NCBI RefSeq assembly: GCF_900099835.1
Contig: NZ_FNKP01000002.1
Coordinates: 1,364,001-1,428,000, forward strand
Direction of reading: 5' to 3'
From: Paraburkholderia fungorum
GTDB lineage: Bacteria; Pseudomonadota; Gammaproteobacteria; Burkholderiales; Burkholderiaceae
DNA length: 64,000 bases
The notes under the pieces are model-generated. The model had not been told where the DNA came from, did not search any database, and saw nothing but the letters and a program-made list of their open reading frames with translations. Below, piece by piece: positions 9,803 through 18,399 of the stretch (the first letter of the stretch is position 1; the number at the start of each line of letters is the position of its first letter). A program made the position numbers and the translations under genes.

Positions 9803-9971
9803 TTGATCACCCTGGTAAAGACGTGGCGAAGACCGGTATCGGTTGCACTGCGCGCCCGCTGCCACGGCAACTGGCGCGCAGTTATCAGCAATCGAGCAAG
9901 CCCTGTACCTGGGAATCCGATGCGCTAGTGCGCGACCTTTTCATTGTTTTGGTACTTACGGGGGTCGTTTA

Positions 9972-12185
9972 TCAACCCGCAGCGTTGCCGCTATCGTCGG
10001 TGGTCAACTGCTCTTCCAGCCGGTCGAATACGCGTTGTGTCGCACGACTCGGCGCTTCGAGTGCAAACAGCAACAACGAACGCGCGGTCACCTGATACGC
10101 GTCGCCCGCGCTGAATTGCGGCAACTCCGCGCGCACGGGCATATTGGTGTCGAGCAGACAGGTCCACTTGTCGCCTTCTGGAATATCCGGCAACGTGAAA
10201 TTGACGACATCGTGATGTGCGTTGAACACCAGCAACAACGTTGCATCGGAGGCGACACGGCGAATGCCGCTCGCCTGCGCGCGTCCGTCGATCACGAGGC
10301 CGAAGCAGCGCATCGACGCATCGTCCCACTGCTCCTGCGTCAGATCGTGGCCGTCAGGTGCGAGCCAGCGCGCATCCGTTACATCGAGTGCCTCGTTGTA
10401 TTCGCCGATGAGAAAGCGGCTGCGACGCAGCACCGGCAGACGGCTGCGCAGCGTAGCCAGATTCCTGACGAACTCGGTGAGCGCGCGGCCATCGTCGTCG
10501 ATACCGTCCCAATCGACCCAGCTAATCTCGTTGTCCTGGCAATATGCGTTGTTATTGCCCTTTTGCGTGCGGCCGAATTCGTCGCCCGCGAGCAGCATCG
10601 GCGTGCCTTGCGAGAGCAGCAAGGTCGCCAGCAGATTGCGCTTCTGGCGCTCGCGTTGCTGACGGATATCGGCGTCGTCTGTCGGACCTTCCGCGCCCAT
10701 GTTCCATGACTTGTTGTCGGAGTGGCCGTCTTTGTTGTCTTCGCCATTCGCGTCGTTGTGCTTGTCGTTGTACGACACGAGGTCGTTCAGAGTGAAGCCA
10801 TCGTGCGCGGCGATGAAGTTCACGCTGGCCCAAGGCCGCCGTCCGCGATGATTGAACTTGTCGCCCGAGCCGGTCAAACGCGTAGCGAAATCGGCCACCT
10901 TGCCTTCGTCGCCCTTCCAGTATTCGCGCACGGTGTCGCGAAAGCGGTCGTTCCATTCGGCCCAGCCGGGAGGAAATCCACCTACCTGATAACCACCGGG
11001 GCCGCAGTCCCATGGTTCGGCAATCAGGCGCACACTCGATAGCACCGGGTCCTGCCGGCAACTGTCGAGAAAGCCGCCGCCTTCGTCGAAACCATGCGTT
11101 TCGCGGCCGAGAATCGTCGCGAGGTCGAAACGGAAACCGTCGACTTTCATTTCCGTCACCCAGTAGCGCAGGCTGTCGGTGACCATTTGCAGCACACGCG
11201 GATGCGACAGGTTCAGCGTGTTGCCCGTGCCGGTATCGTTGATGTAGTAGCGCGGTTCATCGGGCATCAGGCGATAGTACGATGCGTTGTCGATGCCCTT
11301 GAACGAGATCGTCGGGCCGCGTTCATTGCCTTCTGCCGTGTGGTTGTAGACCACGTCGAGAATGATTTCGAGGTCGGTCTGATGGAAACGGTCCACCATC
11401 TCCTTGAACTCCGCCACGGAGTCCGTCGACGAAGCGAAGAAACGCGGGTCGGCTGCGAAAAAGCCAATCGTGTTGTAACCCCAGTAGTTGGTGAGACCTT
11501 TGTCGAGCAGATAACTATCGTTGACGAAAGTCTGCACCGGCATCAATTCGACCGACGTCACGCCGAGGTTTTTGATGTAGTCGAGCACGACCTGCTGGCC
11601 GAGTCCGGCGAAGGTGCCGCGCAAATTTTCAGGTACGCCCGGATGACGTTTGGTAAATCCGCGTACATGGGTCTCGTAAAAAATCACACGGTCCCACGGC
11701 AGCGCGTTGCGTTCAGGATGCGTCCACGAAAAATTGGCGTCGACCACCTTGCACTTGGGAACGAACGGCGCGCTGTCGCGTTCGTCGAAAGAAAGGTCGC
11801 CTTCTTCGGAATCGAGCGTATAGCCGAAGATTTCCGGCGCCCATTTCAGTTCGCCGATATGCGCCTTCGCGTACGGATCGAGCAGCAGTTTGTTCGGATT
11901 GAAGCGATGGCCCTTTTCGGGTTCATACGGCCCATGCACGCGATAACCGTACACCGCACCCGGCTTGAGATTCGGTACGAACACGTGCCAGACCTCGTCG
12001 GTATATTCGGGCAACTCGATGCGTTCGAGTTCGGTTTCGCCGGTCTCATCGAACAGGCACAGTTCGACTTTGGTCGCATGCGCGGAGAACAGCGCGAAAT
12101 TCACGCCGTTTCCGTTCCATGTCGCACCGAGGGGGAAAGGCGTGCCTTCCGAGATGCGTGTCGAATAGTTCGGCTGCGATGACAT
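9972..12185 (-). CDS. glgX: Glycogen debranching enzyme GlgX
   Basis: The product is 737 residues, close to the length of the family. An N-terminal CBM48/isoamylase domain (GTPFPLGATWNGNGVNFALFS) precedes a GH13 barrel. Catalytic residues are visible: FRFDLATILG (Asp354, nucleophile), RLIAEPWDCG (Glu390, acid/base) and NFIAAHDGFTLNDLVSYN (His461, Asp462). GlgX cleaves alpha-1,6 branch points of phosphorylase-trimmed glycogen in the cytoplasm. The other glycogen gene here, glgA, is 28 kb away, so these are not one operon. Trehalose genes that sometimes accompany glgX are not in the window. Confidence 0.95.
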   Translation of the reverse strand: MSSQPNYSTRISEGTPFPLGATWNGNGVNFALFSAHATKVELCLFDETGETELERIELPEYTDEVWHVFVPNLKPGAVYGYRVHGPYEPEKGHRFNPNKLLLDPYAKAHIGELKWAPEIFGYTLDSEEGDLSFDERDSAPFVPKCKVVDANFSWTHPERNALPWDRVIFYETHVRGFTKRHPGVPENLRGTFAGLGQQVVLDYIKNLGVTSVELMPVQTFVNDSYLLDKGLTNYWGYNTIGFFAADPRFFASSTDSVAEFKEMVDRFHQTDLEIILDVVYNHTAEGNERGPTISFKGIDNASYYRLMPDEPRYYINDTGTGNTLNLSHPRVLQMVTDSLRYWVTEMKVDGFRFDLATILGRETHGFDEGGGFLDSCRQDPVLSSVRLIAEPWDCGPGGYQVGGFPPGWAEWNDRFRDTVREYWKGDEGKVADFATRLTGSGDKFNHRGRRPWASVNFIAAHDGFTLNDLVSYNDKHNDANGEDNKDGHSDNKSWNMGAEGPTDDADIRQQRERQKRNLLATLLLSQGTPMLLAGDEFGRTQKGNNNAYCQDNEISWVDWDGIDDDGRALTEFVRNLATLRSRLPVLRRSRFLIGEYNEALDVTDARWLAPDGHDLTQEQWDDASMRCFGLVIDGRAQASGIRRVASDATLLLVFNAHHDVVNFTLPDIPEGDKWTCLLDTNMPVRAELPQFSAGDAYQVTARSLLLFALEAPSRATQRVFDRLEEQLTTDDSGNAAG

Positions 12186-12633
12186 AAAGGTTCCTGTGGG
12201 AGCAAGACGCGCTCGCGCGCATGTTTAGAACAGCTGGCGAGGTGAGGTAGCAAATTCCAGACCCGAGGCAATTGAAACGAGCGTCGCGCCCTTCTTCTGC
12301 GGGAATAATGCGGCGACGCGCGTGAGACCGGGAGATTGTTTCAGACGAAATGGCTTCAGAAATCGTGTCGAAAAAACGTGTGGAAAATAACCAGTAAGTA
12401 ATAAAAACACGAAGCCAAAAAAATGCTCCCAAATACCTGATTAATCAGACGCGGCCAGTATGGATATAACCTCAAAATGTTAAATCGATGTGGCCGACGA
12501 AAACGCCGTGCGTGTGCGGTCACGCAACCATTGAACACAGTGCGAGATATGATGAAACTATTGGACTTTAAAAAAACAGAGCGCTTACCGCAGGAACATA
12601 GCTGATATACAAAATTCGGTGTCCACGCAGCGC
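12186..12633. other. AT-rich intergenic region with a 12-bp palindrome
   Basis: This stretch is notably richer in A/T than its surroundings and has no credible gene. It contains the perfect palindrome CTGATTAATCAG at 12437-12448, a possible regulator site. It should carry the glgX promoter. Confidence 0.4.
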
Positions 12634-13104
12634 TCAAGGTGGACGCGCAACAGACACCGCAGCCGCCGATTCAAGCACTCGCAACAAACGCTCCGGCGTC
12701 AACGGTTTCGCGCAATGCGCGTCGAAGCCCGCGGCTTTCGCGCGCGCTCTGTCGTCGCGTGAAGCGAACGCCGTGCATGCGACAAGCAACATATGCGAAG
12801 TTGCCGGATGGGCCCGCAAACGGCGAGCGAGTTCCAGCCCGTCGAGTCCCGGCATCTTGATGTCCAGCACCACGGCGAATGGCTGCCATTCGCAAGCCAG
12901 CGCGCACACCGCCAATGGATCTTCAAGCGCACGGCATTCGAAGCCGTCGGCTGTCAGCAGCATCTGCAATGCTTCTGCCGCTTCGCGATAGTCGTCCACC
13001 ACCAGCACCCGACGATGCGAGACCATCGCATACTTGATAGGCCGCCACACTACGACGTCGTCGTTGGCGTCGTTGCTATCCACCTGGTCGTAGAACGTCA
13101 CCAT
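12634..13104 (-). CDS. Single-domain response regulator (CheY-like)
   Basis: The 156-residue product has one receiver domain after a 30-residue N-terminal extension. It has VLVVDD (Asp37, Asp38), VLDIKMPGLDG (phosphoacceptor Asp81), VACTAFA with the conserved Thr/Ala, and the lysine in HCAKPL. There is no DNA-binding or enzymatic output domain. AAGGAG precedes the ATG. Receivers of this kind act by protein-protein contact, often downstream of hybrid kinases such as the two encoded elsewhere in this window (inference only). No kinase gene is adjacent. Confidence 0.85.
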   Translation of the reverse strand: MVTFYDQVDSNDANDDVVVWRPIKYAMVSHRRVLVVDDYREAAEALQMLLTADGFECRALEDPLAVCALACEWQPFAVVLDIKMPGLDGLELARRLRAHPATSHMLLVACTAFASRDDRARAKAAGFDAHCAKPLTPERLLRVLESAAAVSVARPP

Positions 13105-13578
13105 TTTCTCCTTAGCTTATTCCGACGCCGCTGACGGGCACCTTGGAACACGCGCGCAAGATTCGCTCCCACTGTGTAGGCAAAGCTCTCTGTTTGCCGT
13201 ACGACTATTTCGGCCCGATGCGTTGCTCTGTCAAAGCGCCGCGGCAAAAGCCTTACAGGTCAACACGATTCACGGTGTAAAGGGAAGCCCGTTGCATCGC
13301 GCTGTGAATTGAGTGACGCCACTCAGTACTCTTGTGTGCGTGGCGTCGGTGAAACGCACTTCGGCCGTGCACATCGCCCATGCTGCGTGCATTGCGCGGC
13401 TCGTGATGCCGAGTTTGATTTATCCGGCTATACCCATTTATTGATGCCGGTTGAAAAGAAGGTTTGCAAACCTCTATCGCTGACTTAAGCGGCTAACGTC
13501 GACAATAAACATACTGAAGGATAAGCGAGGAAACGCGCGTTAAAACCAGCAACGTGTTAGGGGTTTGCGCTCAGCGGG
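13105..13578. other. Intergenic region with two inverted repeats
   Basis: No gene is visible. A perfect 14-bp palindrome AGGTTTGCAAACCT lies at 13460-13473, and TGAGTG-ACGC-CACTCA lies at 13310-13325. Either could be a protein-binding site. The region separates the response regulator promoter from the 3' end of the ligase gene. Confidence 0.4.
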
Positions 13579-15255
13579 TTATCCCGCACGATCGTCGATA
13601 AAGCCTTTCAGCATGGTCAGCGTATCGGCATCGTCGATCTGTTTGTCGGTGCGCCAGCGCAGCATGCGTGGAAAACGTACCGCCACGCCCGACTTGTGAC
13701 GCGGGCTCGCCTGAATTCCTTCGAAGCCGATTTCAAATACGAGCGTGGGCGTCACGCTGCGCACGGGACCAAATTTTTCGATGGTGGTTTTGCGGACGAT
13801 GGCATCCACCTGACGCATCTCTTCGTCAGTCAATCCCGAATAGGCCTTTGCAAACGGCACGAGCGTGCGCACGCCGTTGGCTTCGTCCCAGACGGCAAAG
13901 GTGAAATCCGTATAAAGACTCGCGCGACGACCATGGCCGCGTTGTGCATAAACAAGCACGGCATCTACCGCATAAGGATCGATCTTCCATTTCCACCACG
14001 TGCCCGAGGCTTTCGTGCGGCCTACGCCGTACATCGACTCGCGCTCTTTCACCATCAGCCCTTCTACGCCACGCGCGCGGCTTTCTTCGCGCAACACCGA
14101 GAGCGCCTGCCAATCCGTCGCGCGGACCAGTGGCGACACGCGTAGAAGATCGTGCGCCAGCGTACCGTCGAGAGAGGCCGCCAATGCATCGAGTTTCGTG
14201 CGACGTTCGGCTAGCGGTGTCATCCGTAAATCCTGGCTTTGCGCTTCGAGCAGATCGTAAGCAAGCAACGTGGCGGGTGAATCGGCGAGAATCTTTTTCG
14301 TCAGCGTTTTACGGGCGATACGCGGTTGCAGTCTTGCAAACGGTAACGGCGCGCTCGCGCCAGGCTCCCATGCCAGTATTTCTCCGTCGATTACCGTACC
14401 GTCCGGCAACGCTTCGCCCAATGCAGTCACTTCGGGAAAACGATCGGTGATCAGATCTTCGCCGCGCGACCAAAGCCATACACGTCCTGCACGTTTGACG
14501 AGTTGTGCGCGTATGCCGTCCCATTTCCACTCGATCTGCCATTGCGCGGGATCGCCGAGCGTCGCCGGATCGGCCTGTAATGGATGCGCAAGAAAGAACG
14601 GATAGGGCAAGCCCATATCGCTATCGTGGATTTGCGCGGCCGCTTGCGTATCGTCGGCAGTCAGCTCTGGTGCGATCAAACGAAGATAGCGCGCCGCGCT
14701 CGGCGTCTGTTGCGAATCGGTCCAGCCGACCATGCGTTGCGCAATCCGCTTATGATCGACGCCCGCTACTTCCGCGAGCGCTCTCACCACCAGTTGCCGC
14801 GCGACGCCGACCCGAAAGCCGCCGCCGATCAGTTTCGTCAGCAGGAAGCGGCCGCTCCAGTCGAGTTCATCCCAATAGCTGAGTAAGCGCGTGCGCAATT
14901 CGTCAGGCGGGACACCGCGCAATGTCAGCACGCGTTGTTCGATCCATTGCGTGAGGCCCAACTCCGAACTACGCTGAGCGGGCGGCAGGATATGAGCGAT
15001 GGTTTCCGCCAGATCGCCCACCGCGTGATACGACTCCTCGAATAACCACGGCGGCAAGCCTGCGCGTTCACGAGCGATTTCGCTCAGCAAACGCGTCGGC
15101 ACCGATTGACGCGGCTTGCCGCCCGCGAGGAAATACGACGCCCACGCAGCGTCTTCCGGCTCGGCCACGTCGAAGTAACTCGTGAGCGCTTCGAGTTTGT
15201 CGTGCGTCGAAGTGGTGGCATCGAGCGCGGTGTAGAGGGCGGCGAAGCGCTTCAT
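13579..15255 (-). CDS. ATP-dependent DNA ligase (ligase-associated repair type)
   Basis: The 558-residue product has an N-terminal helical DNA-binding domain (about 1-200), then the adenylation domain with motif I EWKWDGIRAQ (Lys244, the AMP-accepting lysine), and further nucleotidyltransferase motifs GTVIDGEILAW and GVEGLMVKERES. A C-terminal OB domain includes TWWKWK and ends near RTDKQIDDADT. It lacks the polymerase and nuclease domains of LigD. This type belongs to the bacterial set of ligase, MBL exonuclease, DEXH helicase (Lhr-like) and PdeM endonuclease. Its ATG overlaps the exonuclease stop by four bases, so the two are translated together. The helicase and endonuclease genes are not next to it. 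Confidence 0.92.
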   Translation of the reverse strand: MKRFAALYTALDATTSTHDKLEALTSYFDVAEPEDAAWASYFLAGGKPRQSVPTRLLSEIARERAGLPPWLFEESYHAVGDLAETIAHILPPAQRSSELGLTQWIEQRVLTLRGVPPDELRTRLLSYWDELDWSGRFLLTKLIGGGFRVGVARQLVVRALAEVAGVDHKRIAQRMVGWTDSQQTPSAARYLRLIAPELTADDTQAAAQIHDSDMGLPYPFFLAHPLQADPATLGDPAQWQIEWKWDGIRAQLVKRAGRVWLWSRGEDLITDRFPEVTALGEALPDGTVIDGEILAWEPGASAPLPFARLQPRIARKTLTKKILADSPATLLAYDLLEAQSQDLRMTPLAERRTKLDALAASLDGTLAHDLLRVSPLVRATDWQALSVLREESRARGVEGLMVKERESMYGVGRTKASGTWWKWKIDPYAVDAVLVYAQRGHGRRASLYTDFTFAVWDEANGVRTLVPFAKAYSGLTDEEMRQVDAIVRKTTIEKFGPVRSVTPTLVFEIGFEGIQASPRHKSGVAVRFPRMLRWRTDKQIDDADTLTMLKGFIDDRAG

Positions 15256-16364
15256 GTGTGACTCGCCGCCGAGGTGTCTGCGCTCGTCGGGGTTTCGTCG
15301 GCACCCGCCGCATCGGCTTCGACCGTGTCGTCTCCGTATTGCGTTTCAAAAGCGCCTGCCTGCAAGCCCTGTTCGCGCAACCATCGCACCATCGGCTCCA
15401 CGGAACCATGGGTGACGATCACGCGTTGTGCGCCGGTCGATTGAATCGCTGTTTGCAGACTGGGCCAGTCGGCGTGATCCGACAGAACAAAACCACGGTC
15501 GACACCGCGTCGCCGCCGCGCGCCACGCAGACGCATCCAGCCGGAGGCGAAGGCGTCGCTATAGTCGCCGAATCGCTTGAGCCACGCGCTGCCCTGCGCG
15601 GACGGTGGCGCGACGATCAACGCCTGCCTGAACACGGCCTTGTCTTTTGCGGCGACCTCGCTGACCAGACCCACTGGCGGCAAACGCACACCCGCGTCCC
15701 GATACGCGCGATTGAGCGGCTCCACGGCGCCATGGCAGAAGATCGGCCCGATCGCCGAGTCGACGCTCGCCAGCACACGCTGCGCTTTGCCGAACGAGTA
15801 GCAGAACAGCACAGATGCACGCCCCTCGGCCGCGTTATGACGCCACCATGAATCGATACCATCGAAGACGACTCGCGGCGCATCCCATCGATAAATCGGC
15901 AAGCCGAAAGTCGATTCGGTGATAAACGTATCGCAGCGCACGGGTTCGAACGGGTCGCAGGTCGGATCGGGATCGAGCTTGTAATCGCCCGATGCCACCC
16001 ATACACGTCCCTCGTGCTCGATCCGCACTTGTGACGAACCGAGCACATGTCCGGCGGGATGCAGCGAAACGACCGTGTCGTTGATCGCGAGACGCTCGCC
16101 ATAGGGCAGCGTTTGCAACGTGATGCCCGGCAAACGCGAGAGCAGCACATTGGCCCCGGCGTGGGAAGCAAGGTAATGCCGATGCCCGAAGCGAGCGTGA
16201 TCGGAATGGGCATGCGTAATGACGGCGCGTTCGACCGGCCGCCACGGGTCGATATAGAAATCACCGGGCGGGCAATATAGGCCCTCGGGTCGAGCGACGA
16301 CGAGGTCCGCGGCAAGTTCCGCCTGGTCCGGCACGATGTTCAATGGGTGTTCCAGCGAGTCCAT
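15252..16364 (-). CDS. Ligase-associated MBL-fold DNA exonuclease
   Basis: The product has a metallo-beta-lactamase fold with the metal motif HAHSDHARFG (residues 51-60), further metal ligands in LHPAGHVLGSSQ and WVASGDYKLDPDP, and VLSDHADWP near the C-terminus, as in the beta-CASP/SNM1-like family. It matches the exonuclease that accompanies the ATP-dependent ligase in bacterial DNA-damage operons. It probably trims DNA ends before sealing in the cytoplasm (inference from family). The last residues are Ala/Thr/Ser-rich and variable. It is the first gene of a two-gene operon with an ATGA overlap into the ligase gene. Confidence 0.9.
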   Translation of the reverse strand: MDSLEHPLNIVPDQAELAADLVVARPEGLYCPPGDFYIDPWRPVERAVITHAHSDHARFGHRHYLASHAGANVLLSRLPGITLQTLPYGERLAINDTVVSLHPAGHVLGSSQVRIEHEGRVWVASGDYKLDPDPTCDPFEPVRCDTFITESTFGLPIYRWDAPRVVFDGIDSWWRHNAAEGRASVLFCYSFGKAQRVLASVDSAIGPIFCHGAVEPLNRAYRDAGVRLPPVGLVSEVAAKDKAVFRQALIVAPPSAQGSAWLKRFGDYSDAFASGWMRLRGARRRRGVDRGFVLSDHADWPSLQTAIQSTGAQRVIVTHGSVEPMVRWLREQGLQAGAFETQYGDDTVEADAAGADETPTSADTSAASHT

Positions 16365-16621
16365 CGGCGAATTCCACAGGTTGGCCGCACAGCGCCGGTC
16401 GAAGCGGGCGAATCGCGTAAGAGGAACTCACGCATTCGAACGCCCGTTCGCAGGCCGACGCACAACCCAAGCAAACTGCATTCCCGTTAGCGGACCGGGA
16501 ACAGAAGCCGCAGGAAAAAGGCAGCCTGTCTGTGGCTGCGTTCTTGCTTGCGGTATAAAGCAGGCAGGCGCGTCGATACGGGCTGCAATCCGGCAATCCC
16601 CGACTCGCACCGCGAGGCTCC

Positions 16622-17524
16622 ATGCAAATCATCCTCGACCAGCATGCGTTATATGTGGTGAAACATCCCGGCCGGTTCCTGTTGCAGACGCTCAAGGCAT
16701 TCCGCGCGAACCAGGGGTTACTGCTGGCCGGCGCGGTCGCGTATTACGCTTTGCTGTCTATCGTACCGCTGCTGATTCTGATCGTTATCGCGTTGTCGCG
16801 GGTCGTGCCGCAGCATGTATTGCTCGCCGCGCTCGCGCATCTGCTGCGATGGCTCGTGCCGGGTCAATCGAACGCGCTGGTGCAGGAACTGGCGAATTTC
16901 CTCGAGCATCGCGCGGTGATCGGCTGGGTGCTGTTACTGACGATGATCTTCTTCAGTTCGCTCGCCTTCACGGTGCTGGAGAATGCGATGTCGCTGATCT
17001 TTGTGCATCGCGTAGCGGTCCGTCGGCGCCACTTTCTGCTCTCCGCTTTGCTGCCATATTGCTACATCCTGTTTCTCGGCATCGGCCTGCTGATCGTCAC
17101 GTGCGTATCGAACGCGCTCGAAACCATCGGCGCGGAAGGCCTCCAGTTATTCGGCCTGCATGTTTCGTTGCAGGGACTTTCGCGCGTCGTGCTCTATCTG
17201 CTAGGACTTGCTGGAGAGATTTTTGTGTTGACGTCGGTATATCTGGTCATGCCGGTCGGTCGACCGACGATCAAACGCGCGCTCTTTGGCGGCATCGTCG
17301 CGGCGGTGTTGTGGGAGATCACGCGGCACGTGCTGGTCTGGTATTTCGCCACGTTGTCGCAGGTCAGCGTTGTCTATGGATCGTTGACGATGGCCATCGT
17401 GATCCTGCTCAGCCTTGAATGGCTCGCCACGTTGCTGTTATTCGGCGCGCAGGTGATATCGCAATACGAGCGCTTCGGGCACGAGCCCGTTCAGGCGGCG
17501 CAACCAGAGATTAAAACCGGTTGA
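16622..17524 (+). CDS. YihY/BrkB family inner-membrane protein
   Basis: The 300-residue product has about six membrane segments and the family signature region GAVAYYALLSIVPLLILIVI. Later features are SSLAFTVLENAMSLIF, a central hydrophobic pair, then FGGIVAAVLWEITRHVLVWYF and the YGSLTMAIVILLSLEWLATLLLFGAQ segment. The family was once mislabelled ribonuclease BN; its function is unproven and transport or envelope roles have been proposed. GAGG precedes the ATG. The next gene starts 58 bases later on the same strand. Confidence 0.9.
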   Translation: MQIILDQHALYVVKHPGRFLLQTLKAFRANQGLLLAGAVAYYALLSIVPLLILIVIALSRVVPQHVLLAALAHLLRWLVPGQSNALVQELANFLEHRAVIGWVLLLTMIFFSSLAFTVLENAMSLIFVHRVAVRRRHFLLSALLPYCYILFLGIGLLIVTCVSNALETIGAEGLQLFGLHVSLQGLSRVVLYLLGLAGEIFVLTSVYLVMPVGRPTIKRALFGGIVAAVLWEITRHVLVWYFATLSQVSVVYGSLTMAIVILLSLEWLATLLLFGAQVISQYERFGHEPVQAAQPEIKTG

Positions 17525-17582
17525 GCGGAGATGTTCTCGCCTGCTGTAACATCCCGGTAGACGCAGAACTCAGGACTCGACG

Positions 17583-18395
17583 ATGAGCAGCACGAGCATT
17601 ACCCGGCGCAATAGCGTGCAGGTTTCCGGCAGCGGCAAACGGACCATGGTGCTGGCACATGGCTTCGGCTGTGACCAGAGTATGTGGCGTTATCTCATAC
17701 CCTCGTTTCATGATGACTACCGTACGGTGCTATTCGATCATGTGGGCAGCGGTTCATCCGATCTATCCGCCTACGATGTTCGGAAATACGACTCTCTCGA
17801 TGGCTACGCTGACGACCTGATCGAAGTCATTCGCGAAGTAGGCGGCGAACCGGTGGTGTTCGTCGGTCATTCGGTCAGCGCGATGATCGGGCTGATCGCG
17901 AGCCTGAAGCAGCCTCACCTGTTCACCGCTCATGTGATGGTGGGTCCGTCACCGTGCTACGTGAATGACGGCGACTATATCGGCGGGTTCTCGCGCGAGG
18001 ACATCGACGACCTGCTGCACACGCTCGAAGGCAACTACCTCGGCTGGTCGAGCAATATGGCGCCCGCCATCATGGGCGCGCCGGAACAACCGGAACTGGG
18101 CATCGAGTTGACCAACAGCTTCTGCCGCACCGATCCCGAGATTGCGCGCCAATTCGCGCGCGTCACCTTTCTGTCGGATCACCGTCCGAATCTCGCGCGC
18201 AGCACCACGCCCACGCTGATCCTGCAGTGCAGCGACGACATCATCGCGCCGTGCTCCGTCGGCGAATACATGCACCGCATGATGCCCGCCAGCACGCTGC
18301 ACGTGATCGAGAACGTCGGCCATTGTCCGCATCTCAGCTCGCCGCATGCCAGTTCGGCGGCCATCATCGATTTTCTTGCGCCGATGAGCGTGTAA
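17583..18395 (+). CDS. RsbQ-like alpha/beta hydrolase
   Basis: The 270-residue product matches Bacillus subtilis RsbQ along its length as I remember it: VLAHGFGCDQSMWRYL, FDHVGSGSSDL, YDSLDGYADDL, VMVGPSPCYVNDGDY and LILQCSDDIIAP. The catalytic triad is visible: Ser97 in GHSVSA, Asp219 and His247 in NVGHCPH, nearly the same numbering as RsbQ. RsbQ is a hydrolase needed for energy-stress signalling through the PAS domain of RsbP, and is thought to produce or deliver a small ligand. Here the partner is a PAS hybrid kinase starting four bases after the stop. This makes a cytoplasmic hydrolase-sensor pair the likely role. Confidence 0.93.
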   Translation: MSSTSITRRNSVQVSGSGKRTMVLAHGFGCDQSMWRYLIPSFHDDYRTVLFDHVGSGSSDLSAYDVRKYDSLDGYADDLIEVIREVGGEPVVFVGHSVSAMIGLIASLKQPHLFTAHVMVGPSPCYVNDGDYIGGFSREDIDDLLHTLEGNYLGWSSNMAPAIMGAPEQPELGIELTNSFCRTDPEIARQFARVTFLSDHRPNLARSTTPTLILQCSDDIIAPCSVGEYMHRMMPASTLHVIENVGHCPHLSSPHASSAAIIDFLAPMSV

Positions 18396-18399
18396 CGCG

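Noticed and set aside
11094..12182. 362-codon plus-strand open frame
   Set aside because: Antisense to glgX; composition is typical of a shadow frame.
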